Shown piece after piece: positions 1 to 7,972 of a DNA stretch of 36,710 nt. The DNA lies in contig VXUF01000078.1 of assembly GCA_009837085.1 (NCBI GenBank), positions 37,548 to 74,257 of the forward strand, read 5' to 3'. Both the position numbers and the translations under genes were made by a program. Each line of letters begins with the position of its first letter. Position 1 is the first letter of the stretch. Source of the DNA: Holophagales bacterium (GTDB lineage Bacteria; Acidobacteriota; Thermoanaerobaculia; Multivoradales; Multivoraceae). The notes below the pieces were generated by a model that was not told where the DNA came from, made no database searches, and saw nothing but the letters and a program-made list of their open reading frames with translations.

Positions 1-1
1 C

Positions 2-730
2 GGCGCGGGCGCTTCGATCGCCGGCATCGTCAGCCACGCGAACATGCTCCTGGGCGATGGCGCCAAGGCGGTTCTCGAAGCCCACATCGAAGCCGGCGGC
101 GGCCGCTTCCGCGGCATCCGCCATTCCGCCGCGTACGACCCCAGCCCGGACATCCGGGTGTCCCACTCCAAACCGCCGCCGAGCATGCTGCTGCGCTCGG
201 ACTTCCGGAGCGGATTCGCCTGCCTGGGGCCACTCGACCTGAGTTTCGACGCCTGGCTCTACCACCCGCAGATCGATGAACTGACCGATCTCGCCCATGC
301 CTTCCCGGACACGCGAATCATCCTCGATCACGTCGGCGGGCCCCTTGGCATCGGGCCGTACCGGGGCCGGCGCCGGGAGGTGGAAGCGGCCTGGCGCAAG
401 TCGATCACCGACCTGGCGCGCTGCGAGAACGTCGTCGTCAAGCTCGGCGGCCTGCCGATGAAGATCTGCGGCTTCGGCTGGCACAAGCAGGACGCGCCGC
501 CGTCCTCGGCCGAGACGGCGGAAGCTCACCGCCCCTACTACCTCCACTGCATCGACCGCTTCGGAGTCGACCGCTGCATGTTCGAGTCGAACTTTCCGGT
601 CGACCGGGCGGGAGGCGCCTACACGCTGCTCTGGAACTCCTTCCAGCGCATCGTGGGCGACTTCTCCGACGATGAGAAGGCGGCACTCTTCCGCGACACG
701 GCGCGCCGCGTCTATCGCCTCGATCCCTGA
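2..730 (+). CDS. Amidohydrolase-2 family metal-dependent hydrolase (5' partial)
   Basis: The frame is open from the left edge, so the gene starts upstream. The internal ATG at 44 is not the start. The visible 242 codons match the C-terminal half of an amidohydrolase-2 (PF04909) TIM barrel. A strand ends in ILDHVGGPLG, the position of a conserved barrel His. Near the end there is FESNFPVD, equivalent to the family's 'F-G-S-D-x-P' strand carrying the catalytic acid, with Asn here where Asp is more common. The family hydrolyses or decarboxylates cyclic or aromatic substrates, and the substrate cannot be told from this fragment. The N-terminal HxH metal motif lies outside the window. lpxD follows after 25 bp on the same strand but is not obviously related in function. 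Confidence 0.85.
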   Translation, partial: GAGASIAGIVSHANMLLGDGAKAVLEAHIEAGGGRFRGIRHSAAYDPSPDIRVSHSKPPPSMLLRSDFRSGFACLGPLDLSFDAWLYHPQIDELTDLAHAFPDTRIILDHVGGPLGIGPYRGRRREVEAAWRKSITDLARCENVVVKLGGLPMKICGFGWHKQDAPPSSAETAEAHRPYYLHCIDRFGVDRCMFESNFPVDRAGGAYTLLWNSFQRIVGDFSDDEKAALFRDTARRVYRLDP

Positions 731-755
731 ACCGGAGCTTCGTCCGGGCGTTCTC

Positions 756-1805
756 ATGCCACGACTGGAGAAGACGCTCGACGAGGTGCGCGGCCTGCTC
801 GCCGACGCGGACGTCGGTTCCGAACTGCACGGCGACGGCGAGTTCCTGTGCCGGTCGGTCGCTTCTCTCGAACAGGCCGGGCCGGACCAACTGTCCTTCG
901 CCAAGGACGAACGGACGCTGAAGGCCACGAACACCCGCGCCGGCGCTCTGGTCGTGCCGGCGGCAACGTCCACCCTGGCTGCCCACCAGCTTGTCGTCGG
1001 TGATCCCTTCGCCGCCTTCGTTGTCGTGCTTCAGCACATTGACCGGGAACGCCGGCGGGAGAACGCGGGCGTGCATCCGTCCGCCGTCGTCGCGACCAGC
1101 GCCTCTCTGGGCGCCGACGTCTCGATCGGAGCCGGCGTCACGGTGCGGGACGGCGCCACGATCGGCGACCGCGCCGTGCTCCACGCGAACGCCTACGTCG
1201 GACCACGGAGCCGGGTCGGCAACGATTCCGTTCTGTTTCCCGGCGTCGTCGTCATGGAGGACGTGACGATCGGCGACCGGGTCGTCGTCCACGGCGGCAC
1301 GGTGATCGGCTGCGACGGCTACGGCTACCTGCAGCGGGAGGGACGCCACCTCAAGATCCCGCAAGTCGGCACCGTGACGATCGGTGACGACGTAGAGATC
1401 GGCTCCCAGGTCACGATCGACCGGGCGGCGCTCGACGCGACGGTGATCGGCCGCGGCTCCAAGCTCGGCGACCTGGTCCACATCGCCCACAACACGATCG
1501 TCGGCGAGCACTGCCTGATCCTGCCGCTGGCCAAGACGGCGGGCGGCGCCCGGCTCGGCGACGGCGTCGTCCTGGCCGGGGGCGCCGGCGCCGCTGACGG
1601 CGTTACGGTCGGCGACGGCGCGATGCTCGGCGGCAACACGATCAGCTACCGCGACGTACCGGCCGGCGCGGTCCTGTACGGCGATCCGGCCCGGCCGAAG
1701 TCGCGGCAGTTGCGCATCGAGGCGGTGTTGAACCGCCTCCCGCAGATGGAGCGCGACCTGCGTGCCCTGCTGCGGCGGGTGGAACGCGGAAGCGAAACGG
1801 AGTGA
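756..1805 (+). CDS. lpxD: UDP-3-O-acylglucosamine N-acyltransferase LpxD
   Basis: This 349-residue protein carries out the third step of lipid A synthesis, transferring a 3-hydroxyacyl chain from ACP to the amino group of UDP-3-O-acylglucosamine. Residues 1-100 fit the LpxD uridine-binding domain (SLEQAGPDQLSF, then a hydrophobic AGALVVP strand). Residues about 105-330 are hexapeptide repeats forming a left-handed beta helix. VHIAHN with His245 corresponds to the catalytic His segment of LpxD. The open frame extends upstream to 672, but the ATG at 756 is preferred because family similarity begins there and the earlier codons overlap the preceding gene. After the catalytic His, the usual QxGIAG stretch reads LPLAKTAGG, so this is a divergent member. 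No lpxA, fabZ or lpxB lies next to it. Confidence 0.88.
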   Translation: MPRLEKTLDEVRGLLADADVGSELHGDGEFLCRSVASLEQAGPDQLSFAKDERTLKATNTRAGALVVPAATSTLAAHQLVVGDPFAAFVVVLQHIDRERRRENAGVHPSAVVATSASLGADVSIGAGVTVRDGATIGDRAVLHANAYVGPRSRVGNDSVLFPGVVVMEDVTIGDRVVVHGGTVIGCDGYGYLQREGRHLKIPQVGTVTIGDDVEIGSQVTIDRAALDATVIGRGSKLGDLVHIAHNTIVGEHCLILPLAKTAGGARLGDGVVLAGGAGAADGVTVGDGAMLGGNTISYRDVPAGAVLYGDPARPKSRQLRIEAVLNRLPQMERDLRALLRRVERGSETE

Positions 1806-1815
1806 GGAGAACGAA

Positions 1816-3375
1816 GTGAGCTGGCGGCCTGAAATCGAGGAACTGAAGCGCCGCCGTGAACTGGCGCGGGAGATGGGAGGCCCGGACAAGGTCGAGCGCC
1901 AGCACCACTTCGGCAAGTTGACCGTCCGCGAGCGCATCGACGCGATGATCGACGCCGGCAGCTTCCACGAGATCGGTGAGATCGCCGGCCGCGCGGAGTA
2001 CGCGGAGGACGGCGAACTCGAGTCATTCAAGCCCTCGAACTTCGTCTTCGGGACAGCCGAGATCGATGGCCGGCCCGCCATCGTCTCGGGCGACGACTTC
2101 ACGGTACGCGGCGGCTCTGCCGACGCTTCGATCCCCGCCAAGCGGACGCGGTCGGAAGGCCTCGCGCTCGAAATGAAACTCCCCCACGTGCGCCTGGTCG
2201 ACGGCATGGGCGGCGGCGGCTCGGTCAAGACGATCGAGATGGCGGGCCGCACCTACATACCGGAGCTTCGAAGCTGGGAAGTCGTCGTGCGGCACCTGGC
2301 GGTCGCCCCATCCGTGTCCCTGGCGCTCGGTTCCGTCGCCGGGATCGGCGCCGCCCGGGTATGCACCGCCCACTACTCGGTCATCGTCCGCGACACGGCC
2401 CAGATGATGATCGCCGGCCCGGCCCTGGTCGAATGGGCCGGCGGCGGCGTGGTGCCGAAGGAAGAACTCGGTCACGCCCGCATCCACACCGCGAACGGAG
2501 CGATCGACGACGCGGTGGACTCGGAGGCCGAGGCGTTCGACCGCGCCCGCCGCTTCCTCTCCTACCTTCCGACCAACGTCGATCAACTGCCGCCGCGGCT
2601 ACCCGAGTCGGAGCACGCCGACGACCCGGAGCGCCGGGACCCGGAACTGCTCGACTTCGTGCCGCGCGACCCGAAGCGCACCTACCGGATGCGCGAGCTG
2701 CTCGGGCGGATCGTGGACCGCGACTCCTTCTTCGAGATCGGCTGCGACTGGGGCCGGTCCATCATCACGGGCCTGGCCCGCCTGGACGGCTGGCCGATCG
2801 CGATCTTCGCCGAGGACGTGAACGTCTATGGCGGCGGCTGGGATGCCGACTCCTGCCGCAAGCTGTCCCGGCTGATCGACCTGGCTTCGACCTTCCACCT
2901 GCCGCTGCTCCACCTCGAGGACTGCCCGGGCTTCCTGATCGGCCGCGAGTCCGAACACACCGCCACGATCCGCTTCGGCTCCCAGGTCCTCGCGGCGCTG
3001 GGACAGTGCACCACGCCGTTCTGCTGCGTCGTGATCCGCAAGGCGTTCGGCGTCGCCGGCGGCGCCAACCACAAGCCGGGCAGTCACCACTTCCGCTACG
3101 CCTGGCCCTCCGGCGACTGGGGCTCGCTGCCGATCGAGGGCGGCATCGAGGTCGCCTACAAGGCGGAACTCGCCGAAGCCGAGGACTACGACGCTCACCT
3201 GGACCGGATCAGGGAGCGCCTGAACCGCGTCCGTTCCCCGTTCCGGTCGGCGGAGTACTTCGAGATCGAGGAGATCATCGACCCGCGCGACACGCGGCCG
3301 ATCCTCTGCCGCTGGGCCAACCTGGTCGCGGAGTCGGTGCCGGTCGGACCGCAGGCCTTCACCTACCGGCCCTGA
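1816..3375 (+). CDS. Acyl-CoA carboxylase carboxyltransferase (beta) subunit
   Basis: This 519-residue biotin-dependent carboxyltransferase (PF01039) moves CO2 from carboxybiotin onto an acyl-CoA such as acetyl-, propionyl- or methylcrotonyl-CoA. It has the two-lobe crotonase architecture. The N lobe contains FGTAEIDGRPAIVSGDDFTVRGGS and a GGGGSVK glycine turn. The C lobe contains GFLIGRESEH and the RKAFGVAGGAN segment, in the position of the glycine-rich CoA/biotin loop. The GTG start at 1816 is chosen because GAGGAGA (1804-1810) lies 5 bp upstream; the open frame reaches 1762 inside lpxD. No biotin carboxylase or biotin carrier gene is present nearby, so the partner must be elsewhere. The exact acyl-CoA substrate cannot be assigned. 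Confidence 0.9.
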   Translation: MSWRPEIEELKRRRELAREMGGPDKVERQHHFGKLTVRERIDAMIDAGSFHEIGEIAGRAEYAEDGELESFKPSNFVFGTAEIDGRPAIVSGDDFTVRGGSADASIPAKRTRSEGLALEMKLPHVRLVDGMGGGGSVKTIEMAGRTYIPELRSWEVVVRHLAVAPSVSLALGSVAGIGAARVCTAHYSVIVRDTAQMMIAGPALVEWAGGGVVPKEELGHARIHTANGAIDDAVDSEAEAFDRARRFLSYLPTNVDQLPPRLPESEHADDPERRDPELLDFVPRDPKRTYRMRELLGRIVDRDSFFEIGCDWGRSIITGLARLDGWPIAIFAEDVNVYGGGWDADSCRKLSRLIDLASTFHLPLLHLEDCPGFLIGRESEHTATIRFGSQVLAALGQCTTPFCCVVIRKAFGVAGGANHKPGSHHFRYAWPSGDWGSLPIEGGIEVAYKAELAEAEDYDAHLDRIRERLNRVRSPFRSAEYFEIEEIIDPRDTRPILCRWANLVAESVPVGPQAFTYRP

Positions 3376-3419
3376 CGGAGGCATACACTAAGGAACGCCC
3401 TGCCCCGGGGCGACCCACC

Positions 3420-6077
3420 GTGCGCAGCCGCGTCCTCATCCGAGCCTTCCTCATCGCAGCAGCCGCGCTGCTCCTCGCCGGCGGCACGGCATCGGCAGCG
3501 AAGAAGAAGCGTCCGCCCTGCCAGGACGGCCGCCAGCCCTCGGTCGAGAGTCTGCCGTCCAACCACCGGCAATGGACCGAGGAAGTCGCCCTGCTGCTCA
3601 GCGACGAGGAGATCCACTCCTTCCTATGCCTGTCGCAGGACTACCAGCGGGACGCCTTCATCGCCGAGTTCTGGAAGGCGCGCGACCCCTACCCGGACAC
3701 GGCGCGCAACGAGTTCAGGGAGCACTGGATCGAGCGACTGTCCATGGTCCGCCAGTTGTTCGAGAACACCGACGACGAGCGGGCCCGTTACTACCTGCTG
3801 AACGGACCGCCCGGCGTCCACGTCGAGATCTGTCCCAGGCGCTCGGCGACGAGCATCGAGGCCTGGTTCTACGGTTTCGAGGACTTGAGCCAGGTGATGG
3901 GCGCGATCTTCTCCCGCCGGCTCCGGCACGACCAGTACGCGGTCATCTTCTACCGGCGGCTCGGCGTTGGCGCCTGGCGGGCGTGGTACCCGAGCGAGGA
4001 ACTCAGCATCTCGGCCCTCCAGCCGGGAGGCCGGCTCGACCTGCCGGGCGCCGGAATCGGCGGTCTCCGCAGGGAGGACCTGGGCGCCGGCTGCAAGGAG
4101 GAGGAGCTCGGGTACGCGCTCCAGATCATCCAGATCCTGAACGACTGGGGCGGCATGCTCGGCTTCTTCTACGAGCGGATGATCGGCGAGAAGCTGGAGC
4201 CGATCGAGGCGCCGTCCGACGAGTGGCTGCGCACGTTCGAGTCCTACTCGACCGACCTGCCGTCGGGCGCGCCGCAACTGGCCGCCGCGCTCGATGTCTC
4301 CTTCCCGGGCCGCAAGGAGAGCCGGACCGTGGTCCAGACCCTGGTTCAGGTCGAGCCGGAAGGCGCCGCGCTCGCCGACCTCGCCGGCGCCCGGTCCTAC
4401 GCCTTCGAGCTGATCGGAGAGGTTCTGAGGGCGGACGCGGTGACCTCTGCCGACCGCCTGTTCGAGAGCTTCCGCTACCGGTTCGAGTTCCCGGTCGAAG
4501 GCGACGAGGCGTCGGGCGAAACGTCGCCGGCCATGCCCCTCGTCGCCCAGCGCTACCTGCGGCCCGGCGAGTACAAGCTGATCCTGCGCGTCGACGACCT
4601 GAACGGCGACGCGGTATGGCGCCACGCCGAACCGCTGGTCGTGCCCAGGGTCGAAGAGGCCGCGGGCTGGACGGAGGCCGACCTGGAGCCGATTTTCGCC
4701 GAGGCGAACCGTTCGCTGGCCTCCGGCGAGCCGACGATCCGGATCATCCCGCCGGGCGGCGAACTCGTGTCCGGCTACCTGCGCTTCGACACGGCGGTCA
4801 CCGGCCCGGTCGACAAGGTCCGCTTCACCCTCGACGACAAGGACCTGTTCACGACCAAGCGGGCGCCCTACAGCGTCGACGTGCGGCTGGGCGAGCTCCC
4901 CCGCAGCCAGATGCTTCGTGCAATCGCATTCGACCTCGAAGGTAGCCAGATCGCCAGCGACTCTTACCTGATCAACGGCTCGCCGCACCGCTTCGATGTT
5001 CGGATCATCGAGCCGATCCCAGGCAACCAATACAGCAACAGCGTCCGCCTCCGGGCACAGGTGACCGTACCCGAGGGCCGCAGCCTGGAGGAGCTCCAGG
5101 TCTTCCGCAACACCGACCAGGTGGCGACGCTCTACGAAGAGCCCTTCACCGTCCCGGTCGAACTGCCCGGGGGACGGGAACTCACGATCATCCGGATCGT
5201 GGGCAAACTGCTCGACGCCGAAGGCCCGGCGGCCTTCGTCGAGGACACGGCGATCATCAACGGACCGGCGACCCTCGAAGAAGTCCAGGTCGACTTCGTC
5301 GAGCTCTACACGACGGTCGACGACCGCGACCGGCGGCCGCTGCTCGACCTCGGCCAGGACGCCTTCCAGGTGCTGGAGGACGGCGTGGCCCAGGAGATCC
5401 TCCGCTTCGAGCGGGTCGACGACACGCCGCTCGTCGGCACCATCCTGCTCGACGTCTCGGCCTCGATGGAGGAGCGACTCGCGGAGTCCGTCAAGGCCGC
5501 CGCCGACTTCTTCCAGCAGGTGATCACCGAGCGCGACGAACTCTCCATCGTCACGTTCAATGACCGGCCGCACCTCGCATCGCCCTTCACGCGCGACCGG
5601 ATCGAGTTCGCGAAGGGCCTGATGGGGCTCCGCGCCGAACGCGGCACGGCGCTCTACGACAGCCTCATCTTCACCCTGTACCACCTGAACGGCCTGCCCG
5701 GCCAGCGCGCCGTGCTGCTGCTTTCGGACGGAGTCGACGAACACAGCCGCTACGACCTCGACGACGCGCTCGAGTACGCCCGCCGTTCCGAGGCGGCCAT
5801 CTACGCGATCGGCCTGGCCCTCCCGAAGAAGGCGAAGGAAAGCCCGAAGAAGGTGCTGGAACAGTTGGCGCTGGAGACCGGCGGCCGCGCGTACTTCGTG
5901 GAGAGCACCAGCGAACTCGCCGCCGTCTACGACCAGATCGGCCTCGAGTTGCGCTCGAAGTACTTCCTCGCCTACCAGTCCTCGAGCACGGCACCCTCAG
6001 ACGCCTTCCGGCGGGTAGAGGTCGTGGTCGACGAGAGGGGCGCCAGGGCGCGGACGATCCGCGGCTACTACCCGTAG
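3420..6077 (+). CDS. Secreted GWxTD-domain protein fused to an Acidobacterial VWFA domain
   Basis: This 885-residue protein starts at GTG 3420 with a signal peptide (about residues 1-26, a hydrophobic AFLIAAAALLLAGG core ending ASAA). Residues about 48-200 fit the GWxTD domain, a family common in Acidobacteriota and Bacteroidota: a WTEEV helix, FWKARDPYPDT, and RYYLLNGPPG. The middle part is beta-rich with no recognised family. Residues about 620-885 are a VWFA domain of the Acidobacterial type (TIGR03436-like) with a full MIDAS-type DxSxS (Asp678, Ser680, Ser682) followed by LLLSDGVD. It probably acts in the periplasm or at the cell surface in metal-dependent protein binding; its function is unknown. 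The frame is open back to 2361 through the previous gene, but that part is a shadow. The next gene's GTG overlaps its stop by one base. Confidence 0.85.
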   Translation: MRSRVLIRAFLIAAAALLLAGGTASAAKKKRPPCQDGRQPSVESLPSNHRQWTEEVALLLSDEEIHSFLCLSQDYQRDAFIAEFWKARDPYPDTARNEFREHWIERLSMVRQLFENTDDERARYYLLNGPPGVHVEICPRRSATSIEAWFYGFEDLSQVMGAIFSRRLRHDQYAVIFYRRLGVGAWRAWYPSEELSISALQPGGRLDLPGAGIGGLRREDLGAGCKEEELGYALQIIQILNDWGGMLGFFYERMIGEKLEPIEAPSDEWLRTFESYSTDLPSGAPQLAAALDVSFPGRKESRTVVQTLVQVEPEGAALADLAGARSYAFELIGEVLRADAVTSADRLFESFRYRFEFPVEGDEASGETSPAMPLVAQRYLRPGEYKLILRVDDLNGDAVWRHAEPLVVPRVEEAAGWTEADLEPIFAEANRSLASGEPTIRIIPPGGELVSGYLRFDTAVTGPVDKVRFTLDDKDLFTTKRAPYSVDVRLGELPRSQMLRAIAFDLEGSQIASDSYLINGSPHRFDVRIIEPIPGNQYSNSVRLRAQVTVPEGRSLEELQVFRNTDQVATLYEEPFTVPVELPGGRELTIIRIVGKLLDAEGPAAFVEDTAIINGPATLEEVQVDFVELYTTVDDRDRRPLLDLGQDAFQVLEDGVAQEILRFERVDDTPLVGTILLDVSASMEERLAESVKAAADFFQQVITERDELSIVTFNDRPHLASPFTRDRIEFAKGLMGLRAERGTALYDSLIFTLYHLNGLPGQRAVLLLSDGVDEHSRYDLDDALEYARRSEAAIYAIGLALPKKAKESPKKVLEQLALETGGRAYFVESTSELAAVYDQIGLELRSKYFLAYQSSSTAPSDAFRRVEVVVDERGARARTIRGYYP

Positions 6078-6667
6078 TGTCCACCCGGACACGCTGCGGC
6101 TGGGTGAACGAGGATCCTCTCTACGTCGCCTACCACGACGAGGAATGGGGCGTTCCGGTCCACGACGACCGTAAGCTCTTCGAGATGCTCGTGCTCGAGG
6201 GCGCCCAGGCGGGCCTGAGCTGGTACACGATCCTCAAGAAGCGCGAGGCGTACCGGCGCGCGTTCGACGGGTTCGACCCGGAATGCGTCGCTTGCTACGA
6301 CGATGAGAAGGTCGCCTCGCTCCTGCAGGATCCGGGCATCGTGCGGAATCGTCTCAAGGTACGGGCGGCGGTCGGCAACGCCCAAGCGTGGCTGGAGTTG
6401 CGGGAGTCGGGCGTTGATCCCTCGGCCTTCCTGTGGCAGTTCAGCGGCGGCTCACCCGTCGTCAACGCCTGGCGCCGGCTCGAGGAGATTCCCGCCTCGA
6501 CTCCGGCCTCCGAGGCCATGAGCAAGGCTCTCCTCAAGCTCGGATTCCGCTTCGTCGGCCCCACCATCTGCTACGCCTTCATGCAGGCCGTGGGCATGGT
6601 CAACGACCATGTCACGTCGTGCTTCAGGTGGAAGGAATGCAAGGCGCTGGCGGAAGACTCTCGATGA
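6077..6667 (+). CDS. tag: DNA-3-methyladenine glycosylase I
   Basis: This 196-residue base-excision repair enzyme removes 3-methyladenine from DNA. It begins with RCGWV and contains YHDEEWGVPVHDD, LFEMLVLEGAQAGLSW and GFRFVGPTICYAFMQAVGMVNDH, all hallmarks of the Tag family. The zinc snap is intact: Cys7, His20, His178 and Cys182 match the four ligands of the E. coli enzyme, including the four-residue spacing of the last pair. The start is a GTG whose first base is the last base of the previous stop codon, and its TGA overlaps the next ATG (ATGA). It is therefore translationally coupled on both sides, although the neighbours are secreted proteins with no evident link to DNA repair. Confidence 0.95.
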   Translation: MSTRTRCGWVNEDPLYVAYHDEEWGVPVHDDRKLFEMLVLEGAQAGLSWYTILKKREAYRRAFDGFDPECVACYDDEKVASLLQDPGIVRNRLKVRAAVGNAQAWLELRESGVDPSAFLWQFSGGSPVVNAWRRLEEIPASTPASEAMSKALLKLGFRFVGPTICYAFMQAVGMVNDHVTSCFRWKECKALAEDSR

Positions 6668-7902
6668 ACGTGCGAACGGCCCCCGGCGTGGCGCTGGCCC
6701 TGGCCGCGGTCGCCGCCGCCCACGCCGGCGAATGGCCGCAGTTCCGCGGTCCGACGGGGCAGGGGCATGCACCGGACGAGGCGGTGCCGCTCACCTGGAG
6801 CGAGACGGACAACGTCGCCTGGAAGACGCCGGTTCCGGGCCGGGGCTGGTCGTCGCCCGTCATTGCCGATGGCCTGGTCTGGCTGACAACGGCGGTTACG
6901 GACCGCGAGACGGGAACCTCGCTCCGGCTGCTGTCCTACGACGCGGAGTCCGGCCACGCCGTTGGCGATGTCGAAGTGTTCGGCATCGCCGACACGATCC
7001 TCCTGAACCAGAAGAACAGCTTCGCCTCGCCGACGCCGGTGATCGACTCGGGCGGCGAACGCCTCTTCGTCCACTTCGGCGCCCAAGGGACGGCGGCCGT
7101 CTACCCGGACGGCGAGGTCCTCTGGCGAACCCGCTTCCCCTACACGTCGCAGCACGGCAACGGAGGCTCGCCGATCCTCCACGACGGACTGCTCATCGTC
7201 AGCATCGACGGCTACGACACCGCTTTCCTGGTCGCCGTGGACTCCGAGACCGGCGAGGAGCGCTGGCGGGCGGTTCGGCCGGCGCCGATCTCGCAGGCCT
7301 ACTCCACGCCGCTCGCAATCCGGGTCGGCCAAGCCGAGCAGATCGTCAACGTCAGCGCCTTCCGTGCCTCGGCCCACGAGCCAGCGACCGGCAACGAGAT
7401 CTGGCGAGTCGAGTACCCCGGCGGCTTCTCCAACGTCTCCCGCCCGGTGTACGGCCATGGGCTCATCTACCTCTCCACCGGCTTCAACGAACCCACCTTG
7501 CTCGCCGTCCGCCCGACCGGCCAGGGCAACGTCACTAACTCGGAGGTCGCCTGGCGGCTCCGCCGGGGCGCTCCGCTCACCGTGTCGCCGATTCTCGTCG
7601 GCGACGAGCTCTACACGGTGACCGACAGCGGAATCGCCACCTGCATCGACGCCCTCACGGGCGAGATTCGCTGGCAGCACCGGCTCGGCGGCAACCACTC
7701 GGCCTCGCCGATCCATGCCGGCGGCCGGATCTACTTTCAGAACGAAGAAGGAGTCACCACGGTCGTCGAACCCGGTGCCGAGTTCAGACAGTTGGCCCGC
7801 AACGAACTGGACGGTTCGACCCTCGCCTCGTTCGCCGTCTCGGACGGCGCCCTGTTCATCCGAACCGGTACACACCTCTACCGGATCGAAGAACAGCACT
7901 AG
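6664..7902 (+). CDS. Secreted PQQ-like beta-propeller repeat protein
   Basis: This 412-residue protein has a signal peptide (residues 1-21, ending AAAHA) followed by WPQFRGPTGQG, the opening motif of a large family of exported PQQ-like beta-propeller proteins. Repeated blades follow, with motifs such as GLVWLTTAV, GELLxW-like turns (GEVLWRTRF, GEERWRA, GEIRWQHRLGG) and AVDSETG. Many members of this fold are scaffold proteins without PQQ, related in fold to BamB; there is no MxaF/quinoprotein dehydrogenase active-site pattern, so an enzymatic role is not supported. The ATG at 6664 is chosen because it gives the signal peptide and an ATGA overlap with tag; the open frame extends to 6433 inside tag. 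Its role is unknown. Confidence 0.82.
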   Translation: MNVRTAPGVALALAAVAAAHAGEWPQFRGPTGQGHAPDEAVPLTWSETDNVAWKTPVPGRGWSSPVIADGLVWLTTAVTDRETGTSLRLLSYDAESGHAVGDVEVFGIADTILLNQKNSFASPTPVIDSGGERLFVHFGAQGTAAVYPDGEVLWRTRFPYTSQHGNGGSPILHDGLLIVSIDGYDTAFLVAVDSETGEERWRAVRPAPISQAYSTPLAIRVGQAEQIVNVSAFRASAHEPATGNEIWRVEYPGGFSNVSRPVYGHGLIYLSTGFNEPTLLAVRPTGQGNVTNSEVAWRLRRGAPLTVSPILVGDELYTVTDSGIATCIDALTGEIRWQHRLGGNHSASPIHAGGRIYFQNEEGVTTVVEPGAEFRQLARNELDGSTLASFAVSDGALFIRTGTHLYRIEEQH

Positions 7903-7972
7903 TACGTCCAGGATACGCAACCTGAAGCGCTTCGAGAGCGTCTACGATTCCGGGAACCGAAAGGAGCGCCCC

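Noticed and set aside
438..2252. A 604-codon minus-strand open frame
   Set aside because: It covers the antisense of lpxD and the carboxyltransferase, both well supported on the plus strand.
2361..3419. The open frame upstream of the GWxTD protein as an N-terminal extension
   Set aside because: It runs inside the carboxyltransferase gene in another frame and gives low-complexity Arg/Pro/Gly-rich sequence; the signal peptide begins at 3420.
3624..5744. A 706-codon minus-strand open frame
   Set aside because: It is antisense to the GWxTD-VWFA gene and consists of repetitive Val/Glu/Asp/Arg sequence without domains.
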